A program made the position numbers and the translations under genes. Below the pieces are notes generated by a model. The model searched no databases. It worked only from the letters and a program-made list of their open reading frames with translations, and was not told the DNA's origin. Positions 8,673 through 18,082 of a stretch of DNA of 64,000 nucleotides are shown piece after piece. This stretch comes from Alteribacillus sp041949975 (GTDB taxonomy: Bacteria > Bacillota > Bacilli > Bacillales > Marinococcaceae): the NCBI RefSeq assembly GCF_041949975.1, contig NZ_JBHFQG010000014.1:25404-89403 (forward strand), given 5' to 3'. Within the stretch, counting starts at the first letter, position 1; each line of letters opens with the position of its first letter.

Positions 8673-9540
8673 AAAAGATACGGCTGTAAAAGATCTGGAT
8701 TTATCAGTCAGAAAAGGGTCAATATACGGACTTTTAGGGTCTAATGGAGCTGGAAAAACGACACTGTTAAAAATACTTACCGGGATTTATAAAACTGACA
8801 AGGGAAGTGTCTTTATTGAAAAGCTGCCAGTTTATGAAAATGTGCCATTAAAACAAAAAGTAGTTTTTATTCCAGACAGCCATTATTTTTTTCCGCAAGC
8901 AACTATAGCACAAATGGCAGACTACTATCGATCGTTTTATCCAGATTGGAATCAAGAGCGCTATCATAAGTTACAGCAGATTTTTAACATAGATCCTAAT
9001 CGAAAAATACATCGTTTGTCAAAAGGGATCCAGCGTCAAGTTGCATTTTGGCTGTCACTATCCTGTATGCCAACTGTTCTAATACTTGATGAACCAATTG
9101 ATGGTCTTGATCCTGTGATGCGTCAGAAAATAAAAAACCTGCTGTTTCAGGATGTGGCAGAAAGAGAACTGACGGTAGTAATCTCTTCTCATAACTTAAG
9201 AGAAATTGAAGACATTTGTGATCATGTCGGGATTATGCATAATGGCAGTGTAGTGATTGAAAAGGATTTAGATGATTTGAAGTCAGATTCTCATAAAATT
9301 CAAGTTGCTTTTTCAAATGCAGAGCATGAAGAAAACGTTCTAAAAAAACTGCACATTCTTCACAAAGAAAAGAGAGGCAGTGTACTCCTTTTAATTGTAA
9401 GGGGGAAAAAGCGAAACATTGAAGAAATTGTTCGTTCTTCAAATCCGCTGATATTTGATTTGCTGCCATTAACCTTAGAAGAAATTTTTATTTATGAAAT
9501 GGGAGGGATCGGCTATGAGGTCGAAAACGTCCTTATTTAA
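8638..9540 (+). CDS. ABC transporter ATP-binding protein
   Basis: A 300-residue ABC ATPase. Walker A is GSNGAGKTT near residue 37, Walker B with the catalytic Glu is VLILDEPIDGLD near residue 149, and the switch His is in VISSHNLREIED. The signature motif is the atypical LSKGIQRQ. It pairs with the permease encoded next, whose gene overlaps its end by 26 bp. In B. subtilis, YtrA-type operons answer to cell-wall-active compounds; the substrate here is unknown. Confidence 0.9.
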   Translation: MIHMEGITKHFEKDTAVKDLDLSVRKGSIYGLLGSNGAGKTTLLKILTGIYKTDKGSVFIEKLPVYENVPLKQKVVFIPDSHYFFPQATIAQMADYYRSFYPDWNQERYHKLQQIFNIDPNRKIHRLSKGIQRQVAFWLSLSCMPTVLILDEPIDGLDPVMRQKIKNLLFQDVAERELTVVISSHNLREIEDICDHVGIMHNGSVVIEKDLDDLKSDSHKIQVAFSNAEHEENVLKKLHILHKEKRGSVLLLIVRGKKRNIEEIVRSSNPLIFDLLPLTLEEIFIYEMGGIGYEVENVLI

Positions 9541-11518
9541 TAAAGGCGTACAAAAACAAAACATAAAACAGCATGGCTGGATCGGTCTCATTTATCTTGT
9601 AGGTTTATTATTCTCCGTCCCATTGCAAATGATTTTATTTGCTTCCGATGAAAATCAAACCCAATATAATACAATCGAGCATTTATTTGAAGTGGGTTTT
9701 CCGATACAGCTTTTGTTTGTATTTATTGTGCCGGTAATGGCTGGTATTTTTTTATTCCGATACTTACAAGTGACATCTTCAGCTGATATGATTCATAGTT
9801 TGCCAATAAAAAGAGAAGAATTATTTGGAAATCATTTAATAAGTGGTATTATGATGCTTCTCCTTCCCGTCTGGATAACTGCTCTTACCGCTTTTATTAC
9901 TGTTAATTTATATACTGCTCTAGATCCTATCTCTTCAAGTGATATTTGGAGCTGGACAGTTGTGATAACAGTAATGACATTGTTTTATTTTAGTTTTTCG
10001 GTATTTGTCGGTATGATGACTGGGATGTCAGTTGCTCAGGGAATTTTGAGCTTTATCCTTTTAATGCTTCCGGCGGGGGTGTTCTTTTTAATTACAACCA
10101 ATTTAAACTATTTTTTATATGGTTTTTCCACACAATATTACAGCAGCAAGACGATTATCAATTGGTCGCCAATACTTATGATGAATGAACTTAATTACAG
10201 AGATATCCCAACAGGTCAAATTGCTATTTACTTACTTCTAGCTGTTTTGTTTAGCTTTGCAGCTTTACTTTTATACAGATTCCGTCATGTGGAAATGGCT
10301 ACTCAGGCAATTACCTTTCAACCGCTGCGTCCTATTTTTAAGTATGGAGTAACTTTTTGCGCGATGATTGTTGGAGGCGCTTATTTTGAAATGTATGGAA
10401 CAACCGGATGGCTAATATTTGGTTATATCTTTGGTTCTCTTATCGGTTACCTTGTTGCTGAAATGATTTTACAAAAAACATGGAGAATTTTTCAGGTGAA
10501 AACCTTTATTCATTATACCGCGTACGCTGGAGTGATTATAATTGCAGCTATTCTTATTAATACAGATGCTTTAGGCTATGAAACTAGTGTTCCTGACAAT
10601 GAAGAGATAGACAGTGTTTATTTTGGCCATAGTCTATATCCGCTCACAGCAGAAGAAGATACAGGGCAAGAGATAGAAGTGTTTCTATCAGACGAAAATT
10701 ATATACAAAATGTAAGAGAATTTCATGAAGAGTTAGTACAAAGGCAGCCCAAAGAAATAAAACGTTTAACTTCCCCGTCGAAAAATGAGCTTGTAATTGC
10801 ATATCAGTTAAAAAATGGTTCCACTCTCGTAAGGCAATACCGTATCCCAATGGAAACAGTCGAAAAAGAGCTTGCTGGAATTATGGAATCAGAATCATAT
10901 AAAAGAATAGAATATCACATAGAGGACCTCGATCAGGAGCTTGATACAATAACCATTACAGCGGACGGTCTTGTTAATAAAAATGTTTCAATAACAGATA
11001 AAGAAGAAATAAAAGAGCTTCAACAAATATTAAAATATGAAATTTCCTCTTTGAAAATAAATGAAATGATTGAGGAAGGAAGGAATTGGGGTCATATTCT
11101 CTTAGAACCAGCCAGTTCAGATAACCTTGCTGGAAATCCTTCGTTTGACGAGCCTCAAGCCAGCATCCCATGGAAAAAATCGTTTGACGAATTGGAAAGC
11201 TGGTTAGACGAGAATGAATATTTAGAACAAGCACGGACACTCCCTGAAGAAATTGAAAAAATGGAAATACTTCACCAGCCGGGCACCAGAAATTATACCT
11301 ATCCAGACCAGGTTTTTGTTGAACAAAATGATATGGGAGCTAAAATGGTAGTGGTAGAAGACAACGACATGATAGAAGAGGCGTTGCAGCACTACAGCGA
11401 ATTTGGTACAGGTGAATATTTTGTTCAATTTACTACGATTGATGGTATGAGAGTTTATGGAGTCTTTTCTGATAATGAAGTGCCGGAAAGTATTCTTTCG
11501 AAGCTGAACAACAATTAA
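9515..11518 (+). CDS. ABC-2 type permease with a large extracytoplasmic C-terminal domain
   Basis: A 667-residue protein. About eight hydrophobic helices occupy residues 20-360, including the segments IFGYIFGSLIGYLVAEMIL and YAGVIIIAAILI. A roughly 300-residue acidic soluble region follows, resembling the DUF6449 part of Bacillus ABC permeases. The start at 9515 has GGGAGGG upstream and overlaps the ATPase gene. No second permease gene follows, so it probably forms a homodimer with the ATPase. Confidence 0.85.
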   Translation: MRSKTSLFNKGVQKQNIKQHGWIGLIYLVGLLFSVPLQMILFASDENQTQYNTIEHLFEVGFPIQLLFVFIVPVMAGIFLFRYLQVTSSADMIHSLPIKREELFGNHLISGIMMLLLPVWITALTAFITVNLYTALDPISSSDIWSWTVVITVMTLFYFSFSVFVGMMTGMSVAQGILSFILLMLPAGVFFLITTNLNYFLYGFSTQYYSSKTIINWSPILMMNELNYRDIPTGQIAIYLLLAVLFSFAALLLYRFRHVEMATQAITFQPLRPIFKYGVTFCAMIVGGAYFEMYGTTGWLIFGYIFGSLIGYLVAEMILQKTWRIFQVKTFIHYTAYAGVIIIAAILINTDALGYETSVPDNEEIDSVYFGHSLYPLTAEEDTGQEIEVFLSDENYIQNVREFHEELVQRQPKEIKRLTSPSKNELVIAYQLKNGSTLVRQYRIPMETVEKELAGIMESESYKRIEYHIEDLDQELDTITITADGLVNKNVSITDKEEIKELQQILKYEISSLKINEMIEEGRNWGHILLEPASSDNLAGNPSFDEPQASIPWKKSFDELESWLDENEYLEQARTLPEEIEKMEILHQPGTRNYTYPDQVFVEQNDMGAKMVVVEDNDMIEEALQHYSEFGTGEYFVQFTTIDGMRVYGVFSDNEVPESILSKLNNN

Positions 11519-11542
11519 TCTATCTAATGCAAACTTTTTATA

Positions 11543-11575
11543 AGGAGCATTCCGTTGAAAATGCTCCTCTTTCTG
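11543..11575 (+). terminator. Terminator of the GntR/ABC operon
   Basis: AGGAGCATT and AATGCTCCT form a 9-bp stem with an 8-nt loop, followed by CTTTCT. Confidence 0.7.
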
Positions 11576-11618
11576 GAAGAACATAGCCATAAACAACAAA
11601 TTATTCTAAACACAAAAG

Positions 11619-11701
11619 AAGAGCCTTCCCTTTTTGATATGCTCCTGCAGGCAGATTTTTATCTCTTACCTTAAGGGGAGACGTCATTTGGGAAGGCTCT
11701 T
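11619..11701 (-). terminator. Long-loop inverted repeat behind the 11709 gene
   Basis: A perfect 12-bp stem (11619-11630 with 11690-11701, AAGAGCCTTCCC) encloses about 59 nt. Read on the minus strand it ends in CTTTTGTG. It may terminate the downstream-facing gene, or be a structured repeat. Confidence 0.45.
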
Positions 11702-11708
11702 ACCTGTT

Positions 11709-12164
11709 TTATTCTCGCTTAAATCCTTCTTTTTCCAGATAGTCTGCTGCTTCAGCATATGAATTAAATGTACCGTCAAGATCGGTATCGGCATAGACGT
11801 TCCATTCTTCATCTTCTTTTAGTAGCACCAGCACTTGATCGTTATTATTGATCCATTCTTCTAAATACATCTCCTGGTCTATCTCATTATCTGATAGAGA
11901 GGCAATTGAAGCTGTTACGATCGTTTTCAGTTCTTCTTCTGAAAAATCACGAATGTTTACAAGCCCTTTGTCATCGCTGTCAAAGCCATCTAACAGCCCG
12001 GCATATACATATCCGTTTCCATTTGGGTGTAAGTGGTACACAACATTTTTCTTATCATATACACTGTCTTCGAACTGAAAATTCACCCGCCCCAGGGAAA
12101 CCTCTTTTTTCTTTAATTCAGGAAACATTTCGATAATTTTTAATTTCTCTTCAAATGTAAGCAT
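11709..12164 (-). CDS. Conserved hypothetical acidic protein
   Basis: A 151-residue acidic cytoplasmic protein with no signal or membrane segment. It starts MLTFEEKLKIIEMFPEL and contains YHLHPNGNGYVYAG and a C-terminal VYADTDLDGTFNSYAEAADY stretch. I chose the ATG at 12164 because GGAGG lies just upstream; an 11-residue longer form is possible. I recognise no named family. The gene stands alone, tail to tail with the ABC permease. Confidence 0.7.
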   Translation of the reverse strand: MLTFEEKLKIIEMFPELKKKEVSLGRVNFQFEDSVYDKKNVVYHLHPNGNGYVYAGLLDGFDSDDKGLVNIRDFSEEELKTIVTASIASLSDNEIDQEMYLEEWINNNDQVLVLLKEDEEWNVYADTDLDGTFNSYAEAADYLEKEGFKRE

Positions 12165-12241
12165 ATGTCCTCCATAAAGATATGATATCTGTTTCATTAT
12201 TATAGCATGTGAAGAAATTTTTCAAAAATAGTTCGACTTTA

Positions 12242-12860
12242 TCATACATTGAGGATATAAAAAGGCCTGTCTTCTTTCACAATATCCTGGAGTTCAAATG
12301 TCACGATTGGAAACATTGGAAACCCGACATATCCAGGAGTAATATCATATTCATCAAAGTAAATAACCAATGTTTTATCTGCAATATAGTATTTTGGTTT
12401 GGACTAATACCTGGGAATCCATTTAAAAGTGGTATATCTCTTTGATTAATTTGCTCCTCTATCTTAGCGTTTATTCTCTCTTCAAAATTACTCCCTGGTT
12501 TAAATAAATCTTCTAATTCGCAAATTTCTCCTGATTGTTTATCAGCGGTTAAGGAATTCATGAAATCGACTGGATGAGCCAGAGGCGGCATGTTAGCAAA
12601 AAGAGTAAATGAAAAAACTTACAATCCCGCTCTGATTGTTTTTCATTTCATAATTCCCGATCATTTCCGTTACACCAGGTTCGTAATAACCAAGTTCATT
12701 CATTTGATAACCCAGCCTGTCAACTTTTTTATAAATGGCTTCGTTTAATTTTTTGTTGATGCATTGGATTTAGATGTCTCAGCTGGGGATAAAAAATCGA
12801 AATGTTCGGGGCCGTTATAGGATAAGATTGAACAGGAACAGGCAGCCTGTATCGTTCCAT
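12242..12860 (-). pseudogene. DUF3298/DUF4163-type protein, several frameshifts
   Basis: Reading across three frames on the minus strand gives a coherent chain: MERYRLPVPVQSYP at the start, EAIYKKVDRLGYQMNELGYY, then HPVDFMNSLTADKQSGEICE, and finally YYIADKTLVIYFDEYDITPG and VTFELQDIVKEDRP. The last parts match the DUF3298 pattern found in RsiV-like and secreted Bacillus proteins. Frameshifts lie near 12745, 12600 and 12395. No signal peptide is seen at the present start. Confidence 0.7.
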
Positions 12861-13015
12861 TTTTATTCATCCTTGTCTAGATAATTTATACATTAGCCTA
12901 TTCATTTCTGTTTAAAATGGAACAAAATTTAAAAAAGGATAAAAAAATTCAAGTGTGTACATATTATTAATGGTTAATGATTATTACTGTTATGAAGAAA
13001 GAGAGGAATAAAAAA

Positions 13016-13783
13016 ATGAGTAAAAAAGTTTTTATGCTCTTATCATGTATATTATTAATAACTATCATGACAGGGTGTAATACAGATAACCAGGGAGCTG
13101 CTGATCATAGAAACAATGATTATGAACAAATTGACTATACTCCAGACAACGTAGAAAATGAACAAAACAATCGTTTTCCATTAAATCTTTTCCCAGATGA
13201 TGCAGAAGAAGGCGATGGTAATGCCCCAATGCTGCCTGTTCCGAATCCTGATCTAGAAATTGAAGAAGGAGCAGAGCCTGATCAGGAAGCTCCGGGAGCA
13301 GAAGAATTCGATATGCCGGAGATGCCAGAAGAAGAGCCAGTTGAAGATGAAGAAGAATCCAAAGAAGCACCAGAGCAAGAGCAAGAAACTCAACAAGGTG
13401 ATGAGGGTTCGGATGCTGAACAACAAGTGATTGAGTTAACCAACCAAGAAAGAGAAAAAAATGGACTTTCTCCGTTAGAAGCAGATTCACAAGTAGCGGA
13501 AGCAGCACAAGCTAAATCGGAAGATATGGCAGAAAACAATTATTTCGCTCATAATTCACCTACCTATGGTAGTCCGTTTAATATGCTTAATGACTTTGGG
13601 GTGGATTATACTGCTGCAGCTGAAAACATTGCTGCTGGCCAGCAGACGCCGGAAGAAGTTGTACAAGCGTGGATGAATAGTGAAGGCCACCGAAAAAATA
13701 TTTTAAATGAAGAAGTGACACATATCGGTGTCGGGTATGTAGAAGACGGAAATCATTGGACACAATTGTTTATTGGAAAATAA
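13016..13783 (+). CDS. CAP/SCP-domain lipoprotein (YkwD-like)
   Basis: A 255-residue surface protein. A lipoprotein signal peptide ends in the lipobox TIMTGC. Then comes a low-complexity Glu/Pro/Asp-rich linker of about 90 residues. A C-terminal CAP domain follows, with the conserved segments LTNQEREKNGLSPL, YFAHNSPTYGSPF, AAENIAAGQQTPEEVVQAWM and GHRKNILN. CAP domains occur in Bacillus spore and cell-surface proteins of mostly unknown role. The start at 13016 follows a GAGAGG site. The acidic linker suits a salty or alkaline outside. Confidence 0.9.
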   Translation: MSKKVFMLLSCILLITIMTGCNTDNQGAADHRNNDYEQIDYTPDNVENEQNNRFPLNLFPDDAEEGDGNAPMLPVPNPDLEIEEGAEPDQEAPGAEEFDMPEMPEEEPVEDEEESKEAPEQEQETQQGDEGSDAEQQVIELTNQEREKNGLSPLEADSQVAEAAQAKSEDMAENNYFAHNSPTYGSPFNMLNDFGVDYTAAAENIAAGQQTPEEVVQAWMNSEGHRKNILNEEVTHIGVGYVEDGNHWTQLFIGK

Positions 13784-13797
13784 TAAATGAATGTACT

Positions 13798-13828
13798 AAC
13801 CGCCTGTAATGAAAAGGCGGTTTTTCTT
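13798..13828 (+). terminator. Terminator of the CAP lipoprotein gene
   Basis: AACCGCC and GGCGGTT form a stem with an 11-nt loop, followed by TTTCTTT. Confidence 0.85.
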
Positions 13829-13833
13829 TCGTC

Positions 13834-14556
13834 TTAATTGTATATAGGAGGAATCGATTCTCCTGGTTCCTCTTTTAAAGAGACATGAATCTCCATCCCT
13901 TTATTAATAGAAGCAAAAAAGATTTTATTGATATCCTCCACACCTTGCATCTTCAGCTGGTGGCGCAGCCAAATTTCATCGACATTAAATTCTTGTAGTA
14001 TCTCGGTGTACATTTTACCTTCCAAAATGACAGGAAAAGCAATAGAGGAAGAATCTTTCTTAAGGTTCATGTCTTCTAACGTGACTGTGTTTTTTAAAGG
14101 TTTTTTTAAGACACTAACACTTCCACTAGCTTCTACAACAGCAGTTTCCACTTCGTTGATGTCAAAAACATCTTTGTTACGCAGGGCTTCAAGGATATTA
14201 TCTATGGAGTATCGTATTTTTTTAAGGTTTTTACGGAGCAGTTTTCCATCTTGAACGACAACGGTGGGTTCAAATGTAATATATTTTCCGATCGTACGGT
14301 TCGAAATCTTTAGACTTGCTACCAAACGCTGAACTATACCAATAAATACCAAGGCTGCTGCTGTTGGTAAATGATGGACGTTTGGATCCGCAATGTCTGC
14401 ACCTACCACGGAGCCAAGCGTTATAACTATTAAAAAGTCAAATACAGGAAGTTCTCCGATCGCCCTTTTTCCCATAAATATTGCGGTAAATAATAATAAA
14501 GGCAATATAGTGAGAATTCGTCCTGCTACAATGAATATCTCTGTTAGCGTGTTCAC
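13834..14556 (-). CDS. DUF421 (YetF/YcaP-like) membrane protein
   Basis: A 240-residue protein with three N-terminal helices (ILTILPLLLFTAIFMG, VFDFLIVITLGSVVGADIA, TAAALVFIGIVQRLV). A cytoplasmic part follows that carries the family stretches GKLLRKNLKKIRYSIDNIL and KNTVTLEDMNL. YetF-like proteins support sporulation and germination in Bacillus, but the activity is unclear. The start is GTG at 14556 with AAGGAGC upstream. It faces the CAP gene across a terminator. Confidence 0.85.
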   Translation of the reverse strand: MNTLTEIFIVAGRILTILPLLLFTAIFMGKRAIGELPVFDFLIVITLGSVVGADIADPNVHHLPTAAALVFIGIVQRLVASLKISNRTIGKYITFEPTVVVQDGKLLRKNLKKIRYSIDNILEALRNKDVFDINEVETAVVEASGSVSVLKKPLKNTVTLEDMNLKKDSSSIAFPVILEGKMYTEILQEFNVDEIWLRHQLKMQGVEDINKIFFASINKGMEIHVSLKEEPGESIPPIYN

Positions 14557-14691
14557 AAATTTCTTGCTCCTTTTTGGTGAGATATGGTAAATTCTTCTCT
14601 TTTATTTTCTTTCAAAACAGAACTTTTATACGCAGGGTTAATAATAGAAATTGTATTTGGTCAACAGAAATAAAGAAATAGAAAAGAGGCA

Positions 14692-14719
14692 GCTGATTTG
14701 AAAAATAATACAAATCAGC
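14692..14719. other. Hairpin in the gap upstream of the DUF421 gene
   Basis: GCTGATTTG (14692-14700) pairs with CAAATCAGC (14711-14719). No T tract follows on the plus strand. The rest of the 280-bp gap 14557-14837 shows nothing else I can support. Confidence 0.4.
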
Positions 14720-14837
14720 AATGGATTTTGCCATATGTTGCTACCATATGTTAGGTGAAAGTTCATCAGGCTCCCGAAGAGAAGATTGGAATATTGTATT
14801 GAAGTATATGACTCATTTAGAATAGTACGCTGTCTTT

Positions 14838-15551
14838 TTAGAGGCAGTGTTCTTTTATTACATTTTTATACTGTAGTAAATTTCTTACTATGACCGCACA
14901 CGGTGGCCAGGTTTCTAAATGGCGGTTAATATGATGTTTATCCCAAGGTAGGAGAGATTCCTGCTCAATGCCTTCTATAACAAATTCTGTAAACTGCCAT
15001 ATAATTTTGTCTGAATTGTTTGCTGCTATATGGCGAAGTGCTTTTAGACCTGCAGATAACGTAGAAATATCTTGAAAGCCATGTTGGCGGATTTGATAAA
15101 AGTACTTATAAAGATACTCAGAAAAATTAAACAACACGGTAAATGAAGGAGCGATAAAATGTGTAACAGTATCAGTATCAGCCTCCTGTATGAGCAGCAG
15201 TAAAAGCATAGTATAAATAATACCAGCAATGAAAAAGCCTAAAACACGATGTGTATTAGGATCGCTTATAAAATTTTGTAATGTTCGGGGAGAAAATTCA
15301 GATATGTAAGTGGTCAAACTGACTAGAATAGATTGTTGTCATAGTAAGCAAGGCGGCTGAAATAGAAAAAGCCAAATCAATATCCAAAAACAAAGGATCT
15401 GGGAGAAAGTGATGTAAACGTTCCGTAGTTAAAATATATAAGTATCAATTTTTATACTAAACAGGGCCAGTAAAAGGGCTGTGAAACCGTATAAAGAAGG
15501 AATGTATAAAAAATTAGAGCGGATTCGAACCAATATATTTTTTAATGACAT
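14838..15551 (-). pseudogene. DUF2254 membrane protein, frameshifted and shortened
   Basis: The N-terminus MSLKNILVRIRSNFLYIPSL has a GGAGAGG site at its ATG (15551). A frame change near 15440 and another near 15320 separate it from YISEFSPRTLQNFISDPNTH and the following membrane helix, which is typical DUF2254. The piece ends after about 240 residues, while the family usually exceeds 400. The membrane protein's role is unknown in general. Confidence 0.7.
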
Positions 15552-15603
15552 TTCCTCTCCATCCTTCTCCTTTTATACTGTTAGGTAAGTATTACTTTTT
15601 TAT

Positions 15604-15795
15604 TGGTAAACAGTATAAGCAAAACTATGGGCATTCAACGTATAGAGATACCGTTGCCACAGGAGGTACTTCCACACTGCGTTGCACACTCGTTGCCAAA
15701 AACTCCACGTGCTGTGCGTCGAGTTCGCGAACGTAGCAGAAGCTTTAACTTAGGTGGTTTCCTTTTAAAGGCGAGAGCCGAGGTTTTCTAATCTT
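15604..15795. repeat. Dispersed intergenic repeat, family B copy 1 (with the inner module)
   Basis: Starts CAGTATAAGCAAAACTATGG and ends CCGAGGTTTTCTAATC. Between them lies a module running from ACTTCCACACTGCG to CGCGAACGTAGCAGAAG. Other copies are at 38046-38168, 56036-56225 and 56288-56372. The module recurs inside family A copy 4 at about 63204-63255. Confidence 0.75.
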
Positions 15796-15902
15796 AGTTT
15801 CTGCTCTAGAATATGATTTATTCGTCTATTTTAACTTCTGAATAATTTTGTAGATATTGAAGAAAATATTATTGGGAGTTAATGATGAAGGAGGAAAATA
15901 TA

Positions 15903-16223
15903 TTGAATTACCATAACTGGTTTAAGTTAGCATTATTAGTTATTTTTATCTTATTTGCATTACCCTCAAATGTTGGCCAAGCCCAGCCAGAATATGCAAA
16001 ATGGGGTCAAGTTGCGGTAAGCGAGGTGAAAAATGAATATCCCGATTATCAGTTAAAGGACTACTCATATGACGGAAAAGTTGTTATATCGGATGAAAGA
16101 GAACAATTTACATTTACCATGACCCTGGAGAAGAATGGTGAAACTAAAAAAGTAAAAGCATATGTGTTAACTAATCCACAAACAGAAGAACAAATTGATG
16201 TTTCTTTAGAGGAGATAGAATAA
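15903..16223 (+). CDS. Secreted DUF3889-family protein (YhdC/YqzG-like)
   Basis: A 106-residue exported protein. A signal peptide (residues 1-27) ends in NVGQAQ. The mature part has the family pattern PEYAKWGQVAVSEVKNEYP, then DYSYDGKV and FTFTMTLEKNG, similar to the YhdC fold. The start is probably TTG at 15903, eight bases after AAGGAGG; the ATG at 15882 is in frame but lacks a site. The function is unknown. A terminator follows immediately. Confidence 0.8.
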   Translation: MNYHNWFKLALLVIFILFALPSNVGQAQPEYAKWGQVAVSEVKNEYPDYQLKDYSYDGKVVISDEREQFTFTMTLEKNGETKKVKAYVLTNPQTEEQIDVSLEEIE

Positions 16224-16235
16224 AAATCAGAAATG

Positions 16236-16270
16236 GCGGACAGTTTGAAGAAGAACTGCCCGCTTTTTTT
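16236..16270 (+). terminator. Terminator of the DUF3889 gene
   Basis: GCGGACAGTT pairs with AACTGCCCGC (one mismatch), followed by eight T residues. Confidence 0.8.
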
Positions 16271-16347
16271 TATTCGCCGCCGAATAGGAATCGTTTAAGG
16301 TTAATAAAATAGTGAAAGGGATGGTTTAGCTGCCGGGAGGGAAAAAA

Positions 16348-17577
16348 ATGTTTACATATAAACATCTTCTGTACAATGCACAGAGTAAGGTCGAAAGCAC
16401 GCTTCATAATTTTCTTTCTAAAAAACACGTAAAAGAAATAAATATTTCAAAAGAAGACATGGAGTGGATCAAAAAAAAATTAACAATGCAGGAGGGGCAA
16501 AAAGATCAAGGACCAGCTGCTGTACTGCCACATGAAAGGAAATTAGTTTCACGTTTTCAAGAAAAAACTAAGAAACATAACAGAAACAATATCACAAGAA
16601 CAGAAGCATACAGAACTATATTTTTTAACCACCCAGAGCTTCATTGGGCTTTTTTAGCACATATGGTGTCTAGAAATGGCGGCTGGTGCATGACTGATCT
16701 TAAGGGTGAACTGCTGCCCTATTTATTAAATATTCAAGAAAGACAGCATTTATTTAATTTCCTTGAATGTACTAATGCTCTCATATTTCAAGATGCTTAT
16801 CCTCAGCTTCTCCTATATGAAGAGAGTAAAAAACAACAAAAAAACTTGTTTCATCTCTTGCCTGCCTTTCATGTTTCTGCTTTTATGCGCCCGTTTTGGG
16901 AGCATTTTTTAGAAAAACAAAATCCTAAATTACTTACCATTGCCTTAATTATAAATGAACAGCATTACATCGAAGATCGAGTAGTTCATCAGGAATATTT
17001 TCAAAAAAAAGTCCTTCAAACCTTGAAATTTAAAGGGCAGGAAGCGGTTCAGCTAACACAGATAGTACTTCCGTACGTGGTGTCTAAATTTCCCTGGCAG
17101 TCGAGTGAAAATAGAATGGCTGGATTAATAATTGAAAACTTTGCAAATATAGATGAACGAATAGAGGTAGGGAAAAAATTATATGCTATCCTGTTTGGAA
17201 TGGAAGATGTATATGCTGGAGCATTGCTCTTTGCTAAAAAGCATCCACACACAGGATCGCGGTCCGATTATTGGGAACATATGTTTTCGTCAAGTGAAGA
17301 ATACAAACATAGGAGTTATGGAAAAGAACGGTTAATCGCATGCAAGTTGATAGAAGGTGCTCCCCCATTTTATAGTCCCGAATTAACTAGAGCCTGGGAA
17401 GATAAACCAGTGGCGCAACCGGAAATTTTTGATTGGTTTCACGATTTGTCAGTGCTTGACTATATGTACACTTATTCTGTTCCTTCTGTTTTTGATATGA
17501 CCAGTGAATTTTGCTTTGGAATAAATAAAATGGAACTTGCCGTGTTAGCAAAAGGAACGATGAAAACATTAGAATAG
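16348..17577 (+). CDS. YppC-like DUF2515 protein
   Basis: A 409-residue helical cytoplasmic protein. The segment NHPELHWAFLAHMVSRNGGW followed by MTDLKGELLP is characteristic of DUF2515, known from B. subtilis YppC, whose function is unknown. The length agrees with the family. GGGAGGG precedes the ATG. In B. subtilis yppC sits near recU and the DNA-repair region, but that context is not conserved here, where a DoxX gene follows. Confidence 0.75.
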   Translation: MFTYKHLLYNAQSKVESTLHNFLSKKHVKEINISKEDMEWIKKKLTMQEGQKDQGPAAVLPHERKLVSRFQEKTKKHNRNNITRTEAYRTIFFNHPELHWAFLAHMVSRNGGWCMTDLKGELLPYLLNIQERQHLFNFLECTNALIFQDAYPQLLLYEESKKQQKNLFHLLPAFHVSAFMRPFWEHFLEKQNPKLLTIALIINEQHYIEDRVVHQEYFQKKVLQTLKFKGQEAVQLTQIVLPYVVSKFPWQSSENRMAGLIIENFANIDERIEVGKKLYAILFGMEDVYAGALLFAKKHPHTGSRSDYWEHMFSSSEEYKHRSYGKERLIACKLIEGAPPFYSPELTRAWEDKPVAQPEIFDWFHDLSVLDYMYTYSVPSVFDMTSEFCFGINKMELAVLAKGTMKTLE

Positions 17578-17668
17578 AAGCAAATTAACTATTTTTCATC
17601 GTTGTATTGCTATAATAATGATAAAATCCTCTTTAAAGTTGATGAAATATTTAGAGAGGATGGGTGAA

Positions 17669-18043
17669 TTGACAAAAAAACAAGAAATAGGTGCACTAAT
17701 AATTCGTATTGTTTTAGGATTGATTTTTTTCATTCATGGACTTGATAAGTTTCTTGGTGGGATCTATAACACTGTAGATTATTTTATAACTTTGGGTCTT
17801 CCAGGTTTTTTGGCTTATCTGGTAGGGGTTATTGAACTCGTTGGGGGATTAGCTTTAATTTTAGGTGTAGGGACAAAAATCGTTTCATTATTTATAATTG
17901 GAGTGATGCTGGGAGCGATCGTTACGGTAAAATGGAAGGAAGGCTTTTTAGGGGGGTACGAGTTCGATTTAGCTTTACTTGCTATGGCCATTTATTTACT
18001 TATTAATGGAAGTCATATATGGAAAATAGGGAAAAGAACATAA
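17669..18043 (+). CDS. DoxX-family membrane protein
   Basis: A 124-residue protein with four transmembrane helices and the DoxX pattern LIIRIVLGLIFFIHGLDKF, GLPGFLAYLVGVIELVGGLA and a C-terminal LALLAMAIYLLI. DoxX proteins are quinone- or redox-linked membrane proteins with varied roles. I prefer the TTG at 17669, which has GAGAGGATGG upstream; an in-frame ATG nine bases earlier is a close alternative. A convergent sodC gene follows across a hairpin. Confidence 0.85.
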   Translation: MTKKQEIGALIIRIVLGLIFFIHGLDKFLGGIYNTVDYFITLGLPGFLAYLVGVIELVGGLALILGVGTKIVSLFIIGVMLGAIVTVKWKEGFLGGYEFDLALLAMAIYLLINGSHIWKIGKRT

Positions 18044-18045
18044 AA

Positions 18046-18071
18046 AAGGGACGGATCGTACCCGTTCCCTT
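18046..18071 (-). terminator. Hairpin between the DoxX gene and sodC
   Basis: AAGGGACGG pairs with CCCGTTCCCTT with one wobble. A-rich sequence upstream becomes TTTTTT on the minus strand, so it terminates the sodC gene and possibly both sides. Confidence 0.65.
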
Positions 18072-18082
18072 AAATTACGTTA

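Noticed and set aside
13065..13508. 147-residue minus-strand open frame rich in Leu
   Set aside because: It is antisense to the Glu/Pro-rich linker of the CAP lipoprotein; the repeated GAA/GAG codons make a long open frame by chance.
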